From the NCBI RefSeq assembly GCF_024158025.1, contig NZ_JAMZEL010000017.1:62001-126000 (forward strand): a DNA stretch of 64,000 nucleotides. The letters run 5' to 3'. Under the pieces are notes generated by a model. It saw only the letters and a list, made by a program, of their open reading frames with translations. It searched no databases and was not told the origin of the DNA. Each line of letters starts with the position of its first letter. Position 1 is the first letter of the stretch. This stretch comes from Runella salmonicolor (lineage in GTDB: Bacteria; Bacteroidota; Bacteroidia; Cytophagales; Spirosomataceae). Shown here piece by piece: positions 44,062 through 52,332 of this stretch. A program made the translations under genes and the position numbers.

Positions 44062-44682
44062 TTAATGTTTTGCCCACCATTTAAGTAAAATAAGTATCTT
44101 ACTTAGTAACAGTATAGAAAAGAGCAAACTTTCTGCATATTTTTTACGTAGTTTCTCTCGTGTCCGCTTAAGCCTCATTTTAACGGCGCTTTCAGTGAGG
44201 CCAAAAGTATCCGCTATATCTTTAATACTAAAGTCATCTTGATATTTCATCAGCAGAATCGTACGTTCTTCGGGAGCGATTCCATCAAGTACTTCCCGAA
44301 GTCTTTTAGCATCCATTTCTATTTCTTGGATATCATCTGAGTCATCAATTACATCAATACCCTCCGTTAATTCATCTTCTGCCATTTTCTTAGCTGTTCT
44401 CAATTGATCCATACAATAGTTGTAAGTAATTGAGAATAACCATGTTGAAAATTTTGAATTTTCTTTAAATGAACCTAAACGAACGATAAGCTTCAAGAAA
44501 ATATCATGCGTAAAATCTTCGGCTTTTGCTTGGTCTTTGACGAAGGAAAGGCATTTTCGGTACACTTTATCAGCATAACGGTCATATATTTCTTCAAAAA
44601 AAGGATTACGCTGGGTATCAACGTATAAACGCACTAACTGCTCGTCAGTATAGTTCTTCATTCCAATCGAGTGTACGTTCAT
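44062..44682 (-). CDS. ECF-type RNA polymerase sigma factor with hydrophobic C-terminal tail
   Basis: The 206-residue protein has sigma region 2 (about 25-95: YRKCLSFVKDQAKAEDFTHDIFLKL, FSTWLFSITYNYCMDQLR) and region 4 (about 130-180: APEERTILLMKYQDDFSIKDIADTFGLTESAVKMRLKRTREKL). After region 4 comes an extra hydrophobic stretch of about 20 residues (SLLFSILLLSKILILLKWW) that could insert in the membrane. No anti-sigma gene follows; instead a small protein and channel genes do. An ATG at 44661 (KNYTDEQL) is an alternative start. Confidence 0.92.
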   Translation of the reverse strand: MNVHSIGMKNYTDEQLVRLYVDTQRNPFFEEIYDRYADKVYRKCLSFVKDQAKAEDFTHDIFLKLIVRLGSFKENSKFSTWLFSITYNYCMDQLRTAKKMAEDELTEGIDVIDDSDDIQEIEMDAKRLREVLDGIAPEERTILLMKYQDDFSIKDIADTFGLTESAVKMRLKRTREKLRKKYAESLLFSILLLSKILILLKWWAKH

Positions 44683-44855
44683 TATGACGAAAAAAAATAG
44701 GTTAAGTAACGAAAAAAAGAAATAATTCAGCTAAAAATTTCACAGGTAGCTTACAAGCAAAACAAACTATGCTCTTTATTGGCTAAAAATAAAACTTTTA
44801 TATTAATTTATTTATAAATTCGTTCGTGATATATGATAATTGTCATAAAAAAGGC

Positions 44856-44888
44856 AAAAAAAACCCCGAAAATGATTTTCGGGGTTTT
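44856..44888 (-). terminator. Terminator after tsf
   Basis: AAAACCCCGAAAA and TTTTCGGGGTTTT with a 3-nt loop; on the minus strand it runs into T8. Confidence 0.92.
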
Positions 44889-44907
44889 CATTTAATATGT
44901 TATTTAA

Positions 44908-45744
44908 TTATGCACCGATTGCAATGTGCTTAAAGGTCTTAACTGTTAAGCCTTTTTGTGTTTTATCAAGTAATTGAGAAATGGTTAAAGAACCATCTTT
45001 AATAAATTCTTGATTCAACAATGTGCTCTCTTTGTAAAATTTATTCAAGCGACCCAAAGCAATTTTTTCAAGCATTGCTTCTGCTTTTCCTTCATTACGG
45101 GCAAGCTCTTTACCCACTTCAATTTCACGCTCAATCGTAGCAGCATCTACGTCACCTTTATCAACTGCAATTGGCTTCATGGCTGCAACTTGCATTGCAA
45201 TGTCACGACCTACTTCTGATAGATCTGCACCGTTTACGCCAGTGAAAGCAACCAGTACACCGCGCTTATTGTTTGAGTGTACGTACGAGCTAACAACATC
45301 TCCCGTTACGTTTTCGTAAGCGATAAGCTCTAATTTCTCACCGATTTTACCGATAAGTTCTGTAATATGCTCAGCGAGCGTACGGCCGTCAGCCTGAGGA
45401 GTGGCAAGCAATGCTTCTTTGTCGGGAGCGTTGCCAGCTACTGCTTGGCTCATAATGTTGGTAGCCAGATTTTGGAAACTTTCTACTTTCGAAACTGGCT
45501 CAGTTTCACACGCCAAACCTACAATTTTACCATTAGTACCATCTGGACTAACGTGTACAAGAACAAGACCTTCTGAAACTACGTTGTCGGCACGTTTAGC
45601 GGCGACTTTCTGACCTTGTTTACGAAGAATATCAACTGCTTGCTCAAAATCACCGTCTGCTTCGGTAAGGGCTTTTTTACAATCCATCATACCTGCACCA
45701 GTCATTTGGCGAAGCTTATTAACATCTGCTGCTGTGATAGCCAT
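44908..45744 (-). CDS. tsf: Translation elongation factor Ts
   Basis: EF-Ts regenerates EF-Tu-GTP. The ATG at 45744 yields the canonical N-terminus (AITAADVNKLRQMTGAGMMDCKKAL) with UBA-like domain and the TDVGAGMMDCKK-type contact motif; the core domain includes VSEGLVLVHVS. At 278 residues it has the length usual in Bacteroidota. The frame is open to 45849, but the extra residues do not belong to the family. It is the last gene of the rplM-rpsI-rpsB-tsf operon, with a 260-bp structured gap after rpsB. Confidence 0.97.
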   Translation of the reverse strand: MAITAADVNKLRQMTGAGMMDCKKALTEADGDFEQAVDILRKQGQKVAAKRADNVVSEGLVLVHVSPDGTNGKIVGLACETEPVSKVESFQNLATNIMSQAVAGNAPDKEALLATPQADGRTLAEHITELIGKIGEKLELIAYENVTGDVVSSYVHSNNKRGVLVAFTGVNGADLSEVGRDIAMQVAAMKPIAVDKGDVDAATIEREIEVGKELARNEGKAEAMLEKIALGRLNKFYKESTLLNQEFIKDGSLTISQLLDKTQKGLTVKTFKHIAIGA

Positions 45745-45897
45745 TTTATGAATTAAGTTTTGAGATTTAATTAGTTTTAGTTTTGGAATTTTAATTGATT
45801 CTACGATTCTGAAAAGGGATTTTCTTGAGTAGAAGAATTCTGAAGACAAAAGTCGTTAAAATCAATTAAGTTCTACTTTATGAAATCGTTAAACGGA

Positions 45898-45985
45898 ATA
45901 GCCCATAGCTTATAGAAGGCTACGGGCTATCCGATTAGACGGCTGAGGCACGGCCGCTGTCGCGGGACCGCCGCCGAAGCGGGTC
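45898..45985 (-). other. Structured GC-rich segment between rpsB and tsf
   Basis: On the minus-strand transcript a UUCG-tetraloop hairpin (CCGC-UUCG-GCGG, 45971-45982) and further GC-rich complements are followed by a 12-nt stem pair (45898-45909 with 45919-45930, one mismatch). The block is much richer in GC than the flanking intergenic DNA. It could attenuate tsf or process the mRNA. Confidence 0.6.
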
Positions 45986-46004
45986 TATATTATATCGAAG
46001 TTGT

Positions 46005-46814
46005 TTATTCTTCGGTGTCTGCCTCAATAGCGGCTTTTGGCGCTTCTACAACATCTGCTGCAGTTTCATCTACTGCACGTTTTGCATCTTCTTCCTCTGC
46101 CAAGCGAGCATCATCACGCTCTTGCTTGCGCTCAAGTAAGCCTTCCTCAATTGCTTTTCCGATCGCTAGTGTAATCAACGAAATTGATTTGTATGCATCA
46201 TCATTGGCGGGAATTACGAAGTCTACCTCGTTAGGGTTAGAGTTCGTATCACACATGGCAATGACAGGAATGTTCAAACGTTTTGCTTCCGCAACTGCGA
46301 TGTGTTCGCGTTTTACGTCAACAACAAACAAAGCAGCAGGCAAACGAGTCAAGTCAGCTACACCACCCAACAAACGCTCCAATTTATCTTTCTCACGACC
46401 TTTGATAAGGCGCTCACGTTTTGCGATATTGCTGGCAGTGGACTCGTCGCTAAGCATTTTGTCCAACGTCTGCATTTTTTTCAATGACTTACGAATAGTG
46501 GCGAAGTTGGTCAACATACCACCCAACCAGCGCTCCGTCACAAACGGCATCTTCAAACGACGCGCTTCTTCCGATACGATTTCTTGGGCTTGCTTTTTGG
46601 TAGCAACAAACATCACTTTACGACCTGAACGTACTACGCTTTTGACATAGTGACAAGCTTCATCCAATGAAGCAATCGTTTTGTTAAGGTCGATGATGTG
46701 AATCCCGTTTTTCTCCATGAAAATATACGGAGACATACGCGGATCCCACTTACGGGTCAAGTGACCAAAATGTACGCCTGCATCCAACAGGTCTTTGTAC
46801 TCTAATTGTGCCAT
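46005..46814 (-). CDS. rpsB: 30S ribosomal protein S2
   Basis: S2 (269 residues from the ATG at 46814) starts with AQLEYKDLLDAGVHFGHLTRKWDP and contains NGIHIIDLNKT, RWLGGMLTNF and the nucleotide-like core DTNSNPNEVDFVIPANDDA, all typical. The C-terminal 35 residues form an acidic, Ala/Glu-rich tail, longer than in E. coli. The frame extends to 46853, but the later start fits the family. It follows rpsI after 213 bp of leader-like sequence that includes a long-range inverted repeat. Confidence 0.97.
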   Translation of the reverse strand: MAQLEYKDLLDAGVHFGHLTRKWDPRMSPYIFMEKNGIHIIDLNKTIASLDEACHYVKSVVRSGRKVMFVATKKQAQEIVSEEARRLKMPFVTERWLGGMLTNFATIRKSLKKMQTLDKMLSDESTASNIAKRERLIKGREKDKLERLLGGVADLTRLPAALFVVDVKREHIAVAEAKRLNIPVIAMCDTNSNPNEVDFVIPANDDAYKSISLITLAIGKAIEEGLLERKQERDDARLAEEEDAKRAVDETAADVVEAPKAAIEADTEE

Positions 46815-46911
46815 TTTTTTGATTTGATAAATGTTAGAAATAATCCTTACCAACGAAGGATTTTAAAAGTGTGCAGCACCACACATCGGACACGATAAGC
46901 GCGGCCTGGAC

Positions 46912-47025
46912 TTTTCATTGAACAATTAACATTTATCATTAAATAACCTTGGATTGAGCTTGGGAGCGCTTTCCTTGACTTACTGTTCAAATGGTTAGTA
47001 CTTAATGGTAACTGTTCAATGAAAA
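46912..47025 (-). other. rpsB leader region with 13-nt inverted repeat
   Basis: TTTTCATTGAACA (46912-46924) and TGTTCAATGAAAA (47013-47025) are perfect inverted copies 88 nt apart between rpsI and rpsB. The region could fold into a large stem-loop, a candidate autoregulatory leader for S2. Confidence 0.6.
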
Positions 47026-47027
47026 TA

Positions 47028-47414
47028 TTAACGTTTAGAGAACTGGAACCGACGACGGGCTTTGGCGCGACCGTATTTTTTACGTTCAACCATACGCGCG
47101 TCACGAGTCAAGAACCCTTCTTTTTTCAATGCTGGACGGAACTCGCCGTTGATTTCGCACAAAGCACGAGCAATCGCCATACGAGTGGCTTCTGCTTGTC
47201 CTCTGATACCACCTCCTCGAACATTTACTTTAATGTCGTAGTTGGTTGCTACGTTAACGGTGGTCAACGGTTGCTTCAAAATGATTTGAAGCGTCTCAAC
47301 AGGGAAATACTCAGCAAACTCACGGCCATTGACCTTGATGTTGCCTTGCCCGGCTGATACATAGACACGAGCCACTGAAGTTTTTCTTCTACCTACTGTG
47401 TTAGTAACTTCCAT
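47028..47414 (-). CDS. rpsI: 30S ribosomal protein S9
   Basis: S9 (128 residues) begins TNTVGRRKTSVARVYV and ends with the basic tail DARMVERKKYGRAKARRRFQFSKR that reaches toward the decoding site. It follows rplM by 55 bp in the usual L13-S9 pair. Length and ends are canonical. Confidence 0.97.
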   Translation of the reverse strand: MEVTNTVGRRKTSVARVYVSAGQGNIKVNGREFAEYFPVETLQIILKQPLTTVNVATNYDIKVNVRGGGIRGQAEATRMAIARALCEINGEFRPALKKEGFLTRDARMVERKKYGRAKARRRFQFSKR

Positions 47415-47469
47415 TTTTTTATTTTTAGTACTTAAAAGTTAATGGTTTAACTTTTAATGAACTCGTTTT

Positions 47470-47913
47470 TTAAAAGGTGATCTCTTTAGGTTGCTGAGCC
47501 GAATGCGGATGTTCTCCACCTGCGTATACGTACAAATTCGTAAATATACGACGTCCCAGACGGTTCTTTGGAAGCATTCCTTTCACGGCCATCTCAACGA
47601 CGCGGTGCGGGTGTTTTTCCATAATCTCACGAGGAGTAGCGAAACGCTGTCCACCCGGATGTCCTGTGTGACGAACGTATTCTTTGTCTGTCATCTTCTT
47701 GCCTGTCAAACGAACTTTGTCGGCGTTGATAACAATCACGTTGTCTCCGCAATCTACGTGCGGGGTAAAATAAGGCTTGTGCTTTCCACGCAAAATTTTG
47801 GCAATTTGGCTGGCCAAACGTCCCAAGATTTCGCCGTTAGCATCTACCACGATCCAGTCCTTTTGGACGGTTGCGGAGTTAGCCGATACGGTTTTGTAAC
47901 TGAGTGTATCCAC
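47470..47913 (-). CDS. rplM: 50S ribosomal protein L13
   Basis: L13 (147 residues) shows IVVDANGEILGRLASQIAKILRGKHK and the internal VRLTGKKMTDKEYVRHTGHPGG, both standard. It is the first gene of the translation operon, with a consensus promoter about 77 bp upstream. The long leader could carry feedback control, but no known motif is recognised. Confidence 0.97.
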   Translation of the reverse strand: MDTLSYKTVSANSATVQKDWIVVDANGEILGRLASQIAKILRGKHKPYFTPHVDCGDNVIVINADKVRLTGKKMTDKEYVRHTGHPGGQRFATPREIMEKHPHRVVEMAVKGMLPKNRLGRRIFTNLYVYAGGEHPHSAQQPKEITF

Positions 47914-47989
47914 TTTAGTTATTACTTTTTTCGTTGAAAATCAATTAATTAACTATATAAACGGGCATTTTGAGGCGAAAATCGGACTG

Positions 47990-48020
47990 CAAATATAGCG
48001 GTTTGATTTTTGAATCACAA
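47990..48020 (-). promoter_or_regulatory. Consensus promoter of the rplM operon
   Basis: On the minus strand TTG (48018-48020), 20 nt and TATATTTG (47990-47997) match the Bacteroidota primary-sigma promoter. It lies 76 bp upstream of rplM and divergent to nadB. Confidence 0.75.
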
Positions 48021-48154
48021 AATGATTCTGAAAATTAAATTATTAGTGATTTATTCTTTATTCTTGCAGTGGCAGAGGCTCCCCCCTTTTCAAGGGGATT
48101 TTCGGGCCTGAAAATCATAAATCGCAATTCGTACATTGAAAATTATTGTTGTAT

Positions 48155-49738
48155 ATGCCTCAATTTGATTTTTTAGTGATTGGCTCTGGCATCGCGGGCT
48201 TGAGCTACGCCGCCAAATTGGCGCGGCATTTTGATGCGCAAAAAGAGAAGGTCTCCATTGCGGTTATCACCAAAGTACAAGCCGACGAAACCAACACCAA
48301 ATACGCTCAGGGGGGAATTGCCGCCGTGTGGGCCGAGGAAGATTCGTTCGAAAAACACATCGAAGATACGATGGTGGCGGGTGGCGGAATCAGCAAAAGA
48401 AATATTGTAGAGATTGTGGTTAAAGAAGCGCCTGAGCGCATTATGGAGCTAATTTCTTACGGTACGCGCTTTGACAAAGAAGCCGACGGCGAGTATGATT
48501 TGGCCAAAGAAGGCGGCCACTCCGACCACCGTATTCTGCACTTCAAAGATGCCACGGGGGCCGAAATAGAACGGGCGCTTCTGAGCGAAGTCAAGAGCCA
48601 TTCGTCGATTCAGATTTTTACGCATTATTTTGCCGTAGATTTAATTACCCAACACCATCTAGGAGAAACTGTCTACCGGCACCGCGACGATATTAAATGT
48701 TTTGGAGCCTATGTTTTGAACACAAAAACGGGAAAAGTAGAGAAATTTTTGGCCAAAACAACCATGCTGGCCACGGGGGGAATCGGCAATATTTATCAAA
48801 ATACGACCAATCCGCGCATCGCTACTGGCGATGGCATTGCCATGGCTTACCGCGCCAAAGGCGTCTGCGACAACATGGAGTTTATTCAATTCCACCCCAC
48901 GGCGCTTTATCAGCCTGGCAAAAAGCCCAACTTCCTGATTTCAGAAGCCGTGAGAGGTTTTGGGGGGATTTTACGCAACAAAAAAGGCGAAACATTCATG
49001 GAGCATTATGACCCGCGCCTTTCGCTTGCCCCCCGAGACATTGTAGCGCGCTCTATTGACTCCGAAATGAAAAAATACGGTGATGAGCACGTTTATATCG
49101 ACGTTACGCACTGCGATTACGAAAAATTTATTGAGCATTTTCCCAATATTACCGCCTACTGCAAAGACAATCTGGGCATTGATATACGCAAAGATTACAT
49201 TCCGGTAGTGCCCGCGCAACATTATATGTGCGGCGGTATCAAGGTGAATGAATTTGGACAGACGAATATTTTTTACTTGTACGCAACGGGAGAGTGCGCC
49301 TGCACGGGCCTGCACGGTGCCAATCGTTTGGCTTCAAACTCGCTCCTCGAAGCCGTGGTTTTTGCACATCGGGCTTTCGAGAAAACAATCGAGAATTTAG
49401 CCGACGCCTACATCCCTGACAACATCCCTGAGTGGAACGACGAAGGGACTACGCATCCCGAAGAAGCCATTTTGGTTACCGAAATGACCAAAGAATTGGA
49501 AGCAATCATGTCAAATTATGTCGGAATTGTGCGCACCAACCGTCGTTTAAAACGCGCCCACGACCGCGTAGAGCTTATATTTAAAGAACACGAAGAATTG
49601 TACTGGCAATCAAAGGTTTCGGTGCCGATTATGGAACTCCGTAACATGATTAACGTATCGTATTTGGTCTTGAAAATGGCCATGGCTCGCCGCGAGAACG
49701 TGGGACTTCACTTTAATTTAGACCACGTGAAGAAATAA
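48155..49738 (+). CDS. nadB: L-aspartate oxidase
   Basis: NadB oxidises L-aspartate to iminoaspartate, the first step of de novo NAD synthesis. The 527-residue protein has the FAD motif VIGSGIAGLSYA at the N-terminus, the substrate-site region FIQFHPTALY and SEAVRGFGGIL, the catalytic Arg/His segment RDIVARSID and VVPAQHYMCGGI, and a C-terminal helical domain. The ATG at 48155 is chosen over an upstream TTG. nadA and nadC are not adjacent. It ends in a terminator. Confidence 0.95.
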   Translation: MPQFDFLVIGSGIAGLSYAAKLARHFDAQKEKVSIAVITKVQADETNTKYAQGGIAAVWAEEDSFEKHIEDTMVAGGGISKRNIVEIVVKEAPERIMELISYGTRFDKEADGEYDLAKEGGHSDHRILHFKDATGAEIERALLSEVKSHSSIQIFTHYFAVDLITQHHLGETVYRHRDDIKCFGAYVLNTKTGKVEKFLAKTTMLATGGIGNIYQNTTNPRIATGDGIAMAYRAKGVCDNMEFIQFHPTALYQPGKKPNFLISEAVRGFGGILRNKKGETFMEHYDPRLSLAPRDIVARSIDSEMKKYGDEHVYIDVTHCDYEKFIEHFPNITAYCKDNLGIDIRKDYIPVVPAQHYMCGGIKVNEFGQTNIFYLYATGECACTGLHGANRLASNSLLEAVVFAHRAFEKTIENLADAYIPDNIPEWNDEGTTHPEEAILVTEMTKELEAIMSNYVGIVRTNRRLKRAHDRVELIFKEHEELYWQSKVSVPIMELRNMINVSYLVLKMAMARRENVGLHFNLDHVKK

Positions 49739-49774
49739 AAATAACATTCTCGAAACGTAGAATTTAATATTTTT

Positions 49775-49803
49775 GGGTGTTTATCAACAAACACCCTTTT
49801 TTT
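49775..49803 (+). terminator. Terminator after nadB
   Basis: GGGTGTTT and AAACACCC form an 8-bp stem with a 6-nt loop and T7. Confidence 0.88.
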
Positions 49804-49822
49804 AGTTTTACTAAACCCTTTT

Positions 49823-51082
49823 ATGAAAAAACCTTCTGAATTTCGCCTCATGGTATGGGGGTCTACTGCTGCTTTTTGTGCCTATGCCTGTATGTACGCT
49901 TTTCGAAGGGGGATTACGGCCGCCACGTTTGACGGGTTGGTTTTTTGGGGTATCAATTATAAAATCTGGTTGATTACGCTGCAAGTACTGGGCTATGCTT
50001 TTTCCAAACTTATTGGTATTAAGGTAGTTTCAGAAATGAAACCTGCCCAACGCGCCATTTATTTGCTATCTTTTGTGGGGTTTGCAGAATTAGCTTTGTT
50101 AGGTTTTGCACTCGTTCCAGCCCCTTATAATATTCCTTTTCTATTTTTAAATGGGCTTCCGTTGGGCATGGTGTATGGCACAGTGTTAGGCTTTTTGGAG
50201 GGCCGTCGCCAAACGGATGCGCTGGTGGCTGGGCTTACTGCGTCGTTTATTTTTGCTTCAGGATTTGTCAAAACCATCGGCAAAACGCTGTTAAATTCGG
50301 GCGTATCCGAATTTTGGATGCCGTTTACGACGGGTTTGCTGTTTGCCGTTCCGTTGGTATTGGCGGTTTGGGCATTGGCAAAATTACCCGCCCCTACGGC
50401 CGAAGACCGCGCCGAGCGCACCGAGCGTGCCCCCATGAATGCCGCCGACCGCAGCCGCTTTATCAAAACCTTTTCGGTGGGCCTGATTACCCTGATTGTT
50501 TCCTACGTTTTCCTAACGGCCTTCCGTGACTTCAGAGACAATTTTGCTCCTGAAATATTAAAACTCGCTGGGGTAGATAATCCCTTGATTTTTACCCAAA
50601 CCGAAACCTTTGTATCGGTCTTTATTTTGCTGCTGATGGCTACGCTGCGTTGGGTAAAAGACAATTGGAAGGCGTTTTATCTCATCAATCTGCTGTTGAT
50701 TGCCGGAGGAATTACGGTAGGTGTCAGCACGTGGCTGTTTCAGCAGGGAATGCTGTCACCGGGCGTGTGGTTTACGCTGACGGGCGTGGGGTTGTATTTA
50801 GCGTATGTGCCTTGTAACGGCCTTTATTTTGAGCGTTTTGTGGCTTCGTTCAAGTACGTAAGCACGGTAAGTTTTGTGGTGACCCTAGCCGATTGGTGGG
50901 GTTATTTGGGAACCGTGGGCGTATTGCTCTACAAAAACTTCGGCCAACCCAACATCAGTTTTCTGGATTTCTTTATTTACGGAGCCTACATTTTGGCAGT
51001 GGTGTATGTGGTGTTGGTGGTGGTTTCGTTTGGGTATTTTAAGCGAAAGTACAAAACCATGCAACCTGAAGTTGTCAGCTAA
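49823..51082 (+). CDS. DUF5690 family (MFS-like) membrane protein
   Basis: The 419-residue protein has 12 predicted membrane segments in two groups of six split by a charged loop (TAEDRAERTERAPMNAADRSRF, near 195-215). Conserved-looking parts include MYAFRRGITAATF, IGIKVVSEM and GYAFSKL, fitting the DUF5690 family of MFS-like transporters found mainly in Bacteroidota. The substrate is unknown. It lies after nadB but is separated by a terminator; a 17-bp palindrome follows it. Confidence 0.85.
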   Translation: MKKPSEFRLMVWGSTAAFCAYACMYAFRRGITAATFDGLVFWGINYKIWLITLQVLGYAFSKLIGIKVVSEMKPAQRAIYLLSFVGFAELALLGFALVPAPYNIPFLFLNGLPLGMVYGTVLGFLEGRRQTDALVAGLTASFIFASGFVKTIGKTLLNSGVSEFWMPFTTGLLFAVPLVLAVWALAKLPAPTAEDRAERTERAPMNAADRSRFIKTFSVGLITLIVSYVFLTAFRDFRDNFAPEILKLAGVDNPLIFTQTETFVSVFILLLMATLRWVKDNWKAFYLINLLLIAGGITVGVSTWLFQQGMLSPGVWFTLTGVGLYLAYVPCNGLYFERFVASFKYVSTVSFVVTLADWWGYLGTVGVLLYKNFGQPNISFLDFFIYGAYILAVVYVVLVVVSFGYFKRKYKTMQPEVVS

Positions 51083-51085
51083 AAA

Positions 51086-51127
51086 CTTGCGTCCTAATAC
51101 TGTAAAGTTGCAGTATTAGGACGCAAG
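51086..51127. terminator. Long hairpin between convergent genes
   Basis: A perfect 17-bp stem (CTTGCGTCCTAATACTG and its complement) has an 8-nt loop. A T5 run follows on the minus strand, so it is the terminator of the RraA-like gene; on the plus strand it lacks T's. Confidence 0.88.
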
Positions 51128-51153
51128 GCAATCATCTCTTATTTCGTCACTGA

Positions 51154-52068
51154 TTACTCCTTCGCCAAAAACGCTTCAATCTGCTCCGCCGTTAGGTACA
51201 CTTTTCCAGAACGGGTTTTGAGGTGCTCGCGGAAAGCGGCTTTGATAGGCTCTGACCATTTCATGTCTATTTCGCCTGGCGTAAATTTATTTTCACGGAG
51301 CATTTTGTGGCCAAATTCATCTTGAAGGGCAATAAACTCTGCTCTGTTCACTACTTTTTCGGCCAAATGCGCTGGAATAAAAATCACGCCTTCAGGTTTT
51401 CCCAAGACTAAATCTCCCGGCAATACCGACGCCCGACCGATACGGATGGGGCAGTTGATACAGGTCATGGTCATGTCTTTGATGGCCGACGGGTCGTAGC
51501 CACGCGTAAAACCCACAAAGCCATCAATGGCGCTCAAGCCCTCCAAATCGCGTACGCTGCCGTCAAATACCACGCCTGTTTTAGATTTGGCGTAAATAGA
51601 ATTGCCGAGGTTATCACCGATGAGCGTTCCGTCCACGATTTTTCCGAAACCATCGGCTACGTATACGTCATTGATCTGTAGGGCATCAATCGGCCAAGAA
51701 TTAGAAGCGCCTTTTCGCCCCTCAGCTTTACCTTTTTCTTTAATTGGCTTTTCCATGTCGGGGCGAGAGGGCATGTATTGGGCCGTAAGCACGCGCCCGA
51801 CGAGTGGTTTTTCGGGGTGAATAATCTGAAAGCCTCCTTCAAATTGGTTGTTATACCCATCGCCGCGCATAATCCCCCAAGCTTCTTCGATAGATACATT
51901 GGCTAGGCGTTTCACAATCTCATCGGGCACTTTCGGACGGCCATCGGGAAAGCGTTCACCTTTCCATTCTTGGGTGTAAAATTGGATAAGCTCTTTGGGA
52001 GCTTGGATTTGGGCCAGTAGTGCGTAGTGAGTAGCGAGTAGTGAGAAAAGTATAATTAGCTTTTTCAT
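51154..52068 (-). CDS. Secreted RraA-like / HMG aldolase-family protein
   Basis: The protein (304 residues from the ATG at 52068) has a signal peptide and an RraA-type fold (GRVLTAQY, VYVADGFGKIVDGTLIGDNLGNSIYAKSKTGVVFDGSVRDLEGL, GDLVLGKPEGVIFIPAHL). The family includes 4-hydroxy-4-methyl-2-oxoglutarate aldolases and the RNase E regulator RraA, but both are cytoplasmic; the G-x20-R-D motif (GDNLGNS ... SVRD) is present, so divalent-metal aldolase activity is possible. Export is unusual. Its signal peptide is encoded by heptanucleotide repeats. It is divergent from the enolase-superfamily gene, which is also export-signalled. Confidence 0.85.
   Translation of the reverse strand: MKKLIILFSLLATHYALLAQIQAPKELIQFYTQEWKGERFPDGRPKVPDEIVKRLANVSIEEAWGIMRGDGYNNQFEGGFQIIHPEKPLVGRVLTAQYMPSRPDMEKPIKEKGKAEGRKGASNSWPIDALQINDVYVADGFGKIVDGTLIGDNLGNSIYAKSKTGVVFDGSVRDLEGLSAIDGFVGFTRGYDPSAIKDMTMTCINCPIRIGRASVLPGDLVLGKPEGVIFIPAHLAEKVVNRAEFIALQDEFGHKMLRENKFTPGEIDMKWSEPIKAAFREHLKTRSGKVYLTAEQIEAFLAKE
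52014..52045 (-). repeat. Heptanucleotide tandem repeat coding a signal-peptide core
   Basis: On the minus strand CTCACTA-CTCGCTA-CTCACTA-CGCACTA runs in about 4.5 imperfect 7-nt units and encodes SLLATHYALL. Because 7 is not a multiple of 3, loss or gain of one unit would shift the frame of the whole protein. Confidence 0.85.
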
Positions 52069-52080
52069 AATCAAAATAGT

Positions 52081-52140
52081 CCACCTCCCCCGAGGAGGAT
52101 GTTAAGTTTGGTTTACTCCCCCTCTGGGGGATAGGGGGCT
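52081..52140. repeat. G/C-run intergenic repeat
   Basis: CCTCCCCCGAGGAGG and ACTCCCCCTCTGGGGGATAGGGGG are two short palindromic C/G-run hairpins in the divergent gap. They resemble repeats common between genes in this phylum (recollection). A similar CCCCTTTTCAAGGGG core occurs at about 48081-48101. Confidence 0.6.
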
Positions 52141-52332
52141 TACAAAAATCCTACAATTACCTCATTTACACTTCTATCTTTTTCCAACGGTGAATTTTGA
52201 AATATTTTCAGAAAAAATTGACCTAATCTTGTGTTTCCGTACTGTTGACCGCCAGAGAAGCAGTAGTTCGGAGCCCAAATTCGTTATCCCCGGTTTCATT
52301 ATTTCTTTTCACATTTTTAATTCTAAACCCCA

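Noticed and set aside
46015..46650. Long open frame (211 codons) on the plus strand
   Set aside because: It is exactly antisense to rpsB, is Ser/Ala-rich and matches no family; a shadow of rpsB codon usage.
49768..49775. TATTTTTG as promoter of the DUF5690 gene
   Set aside because: It overlaps the nadB terminator, whose hairpin would then be in the leader; probably chance.
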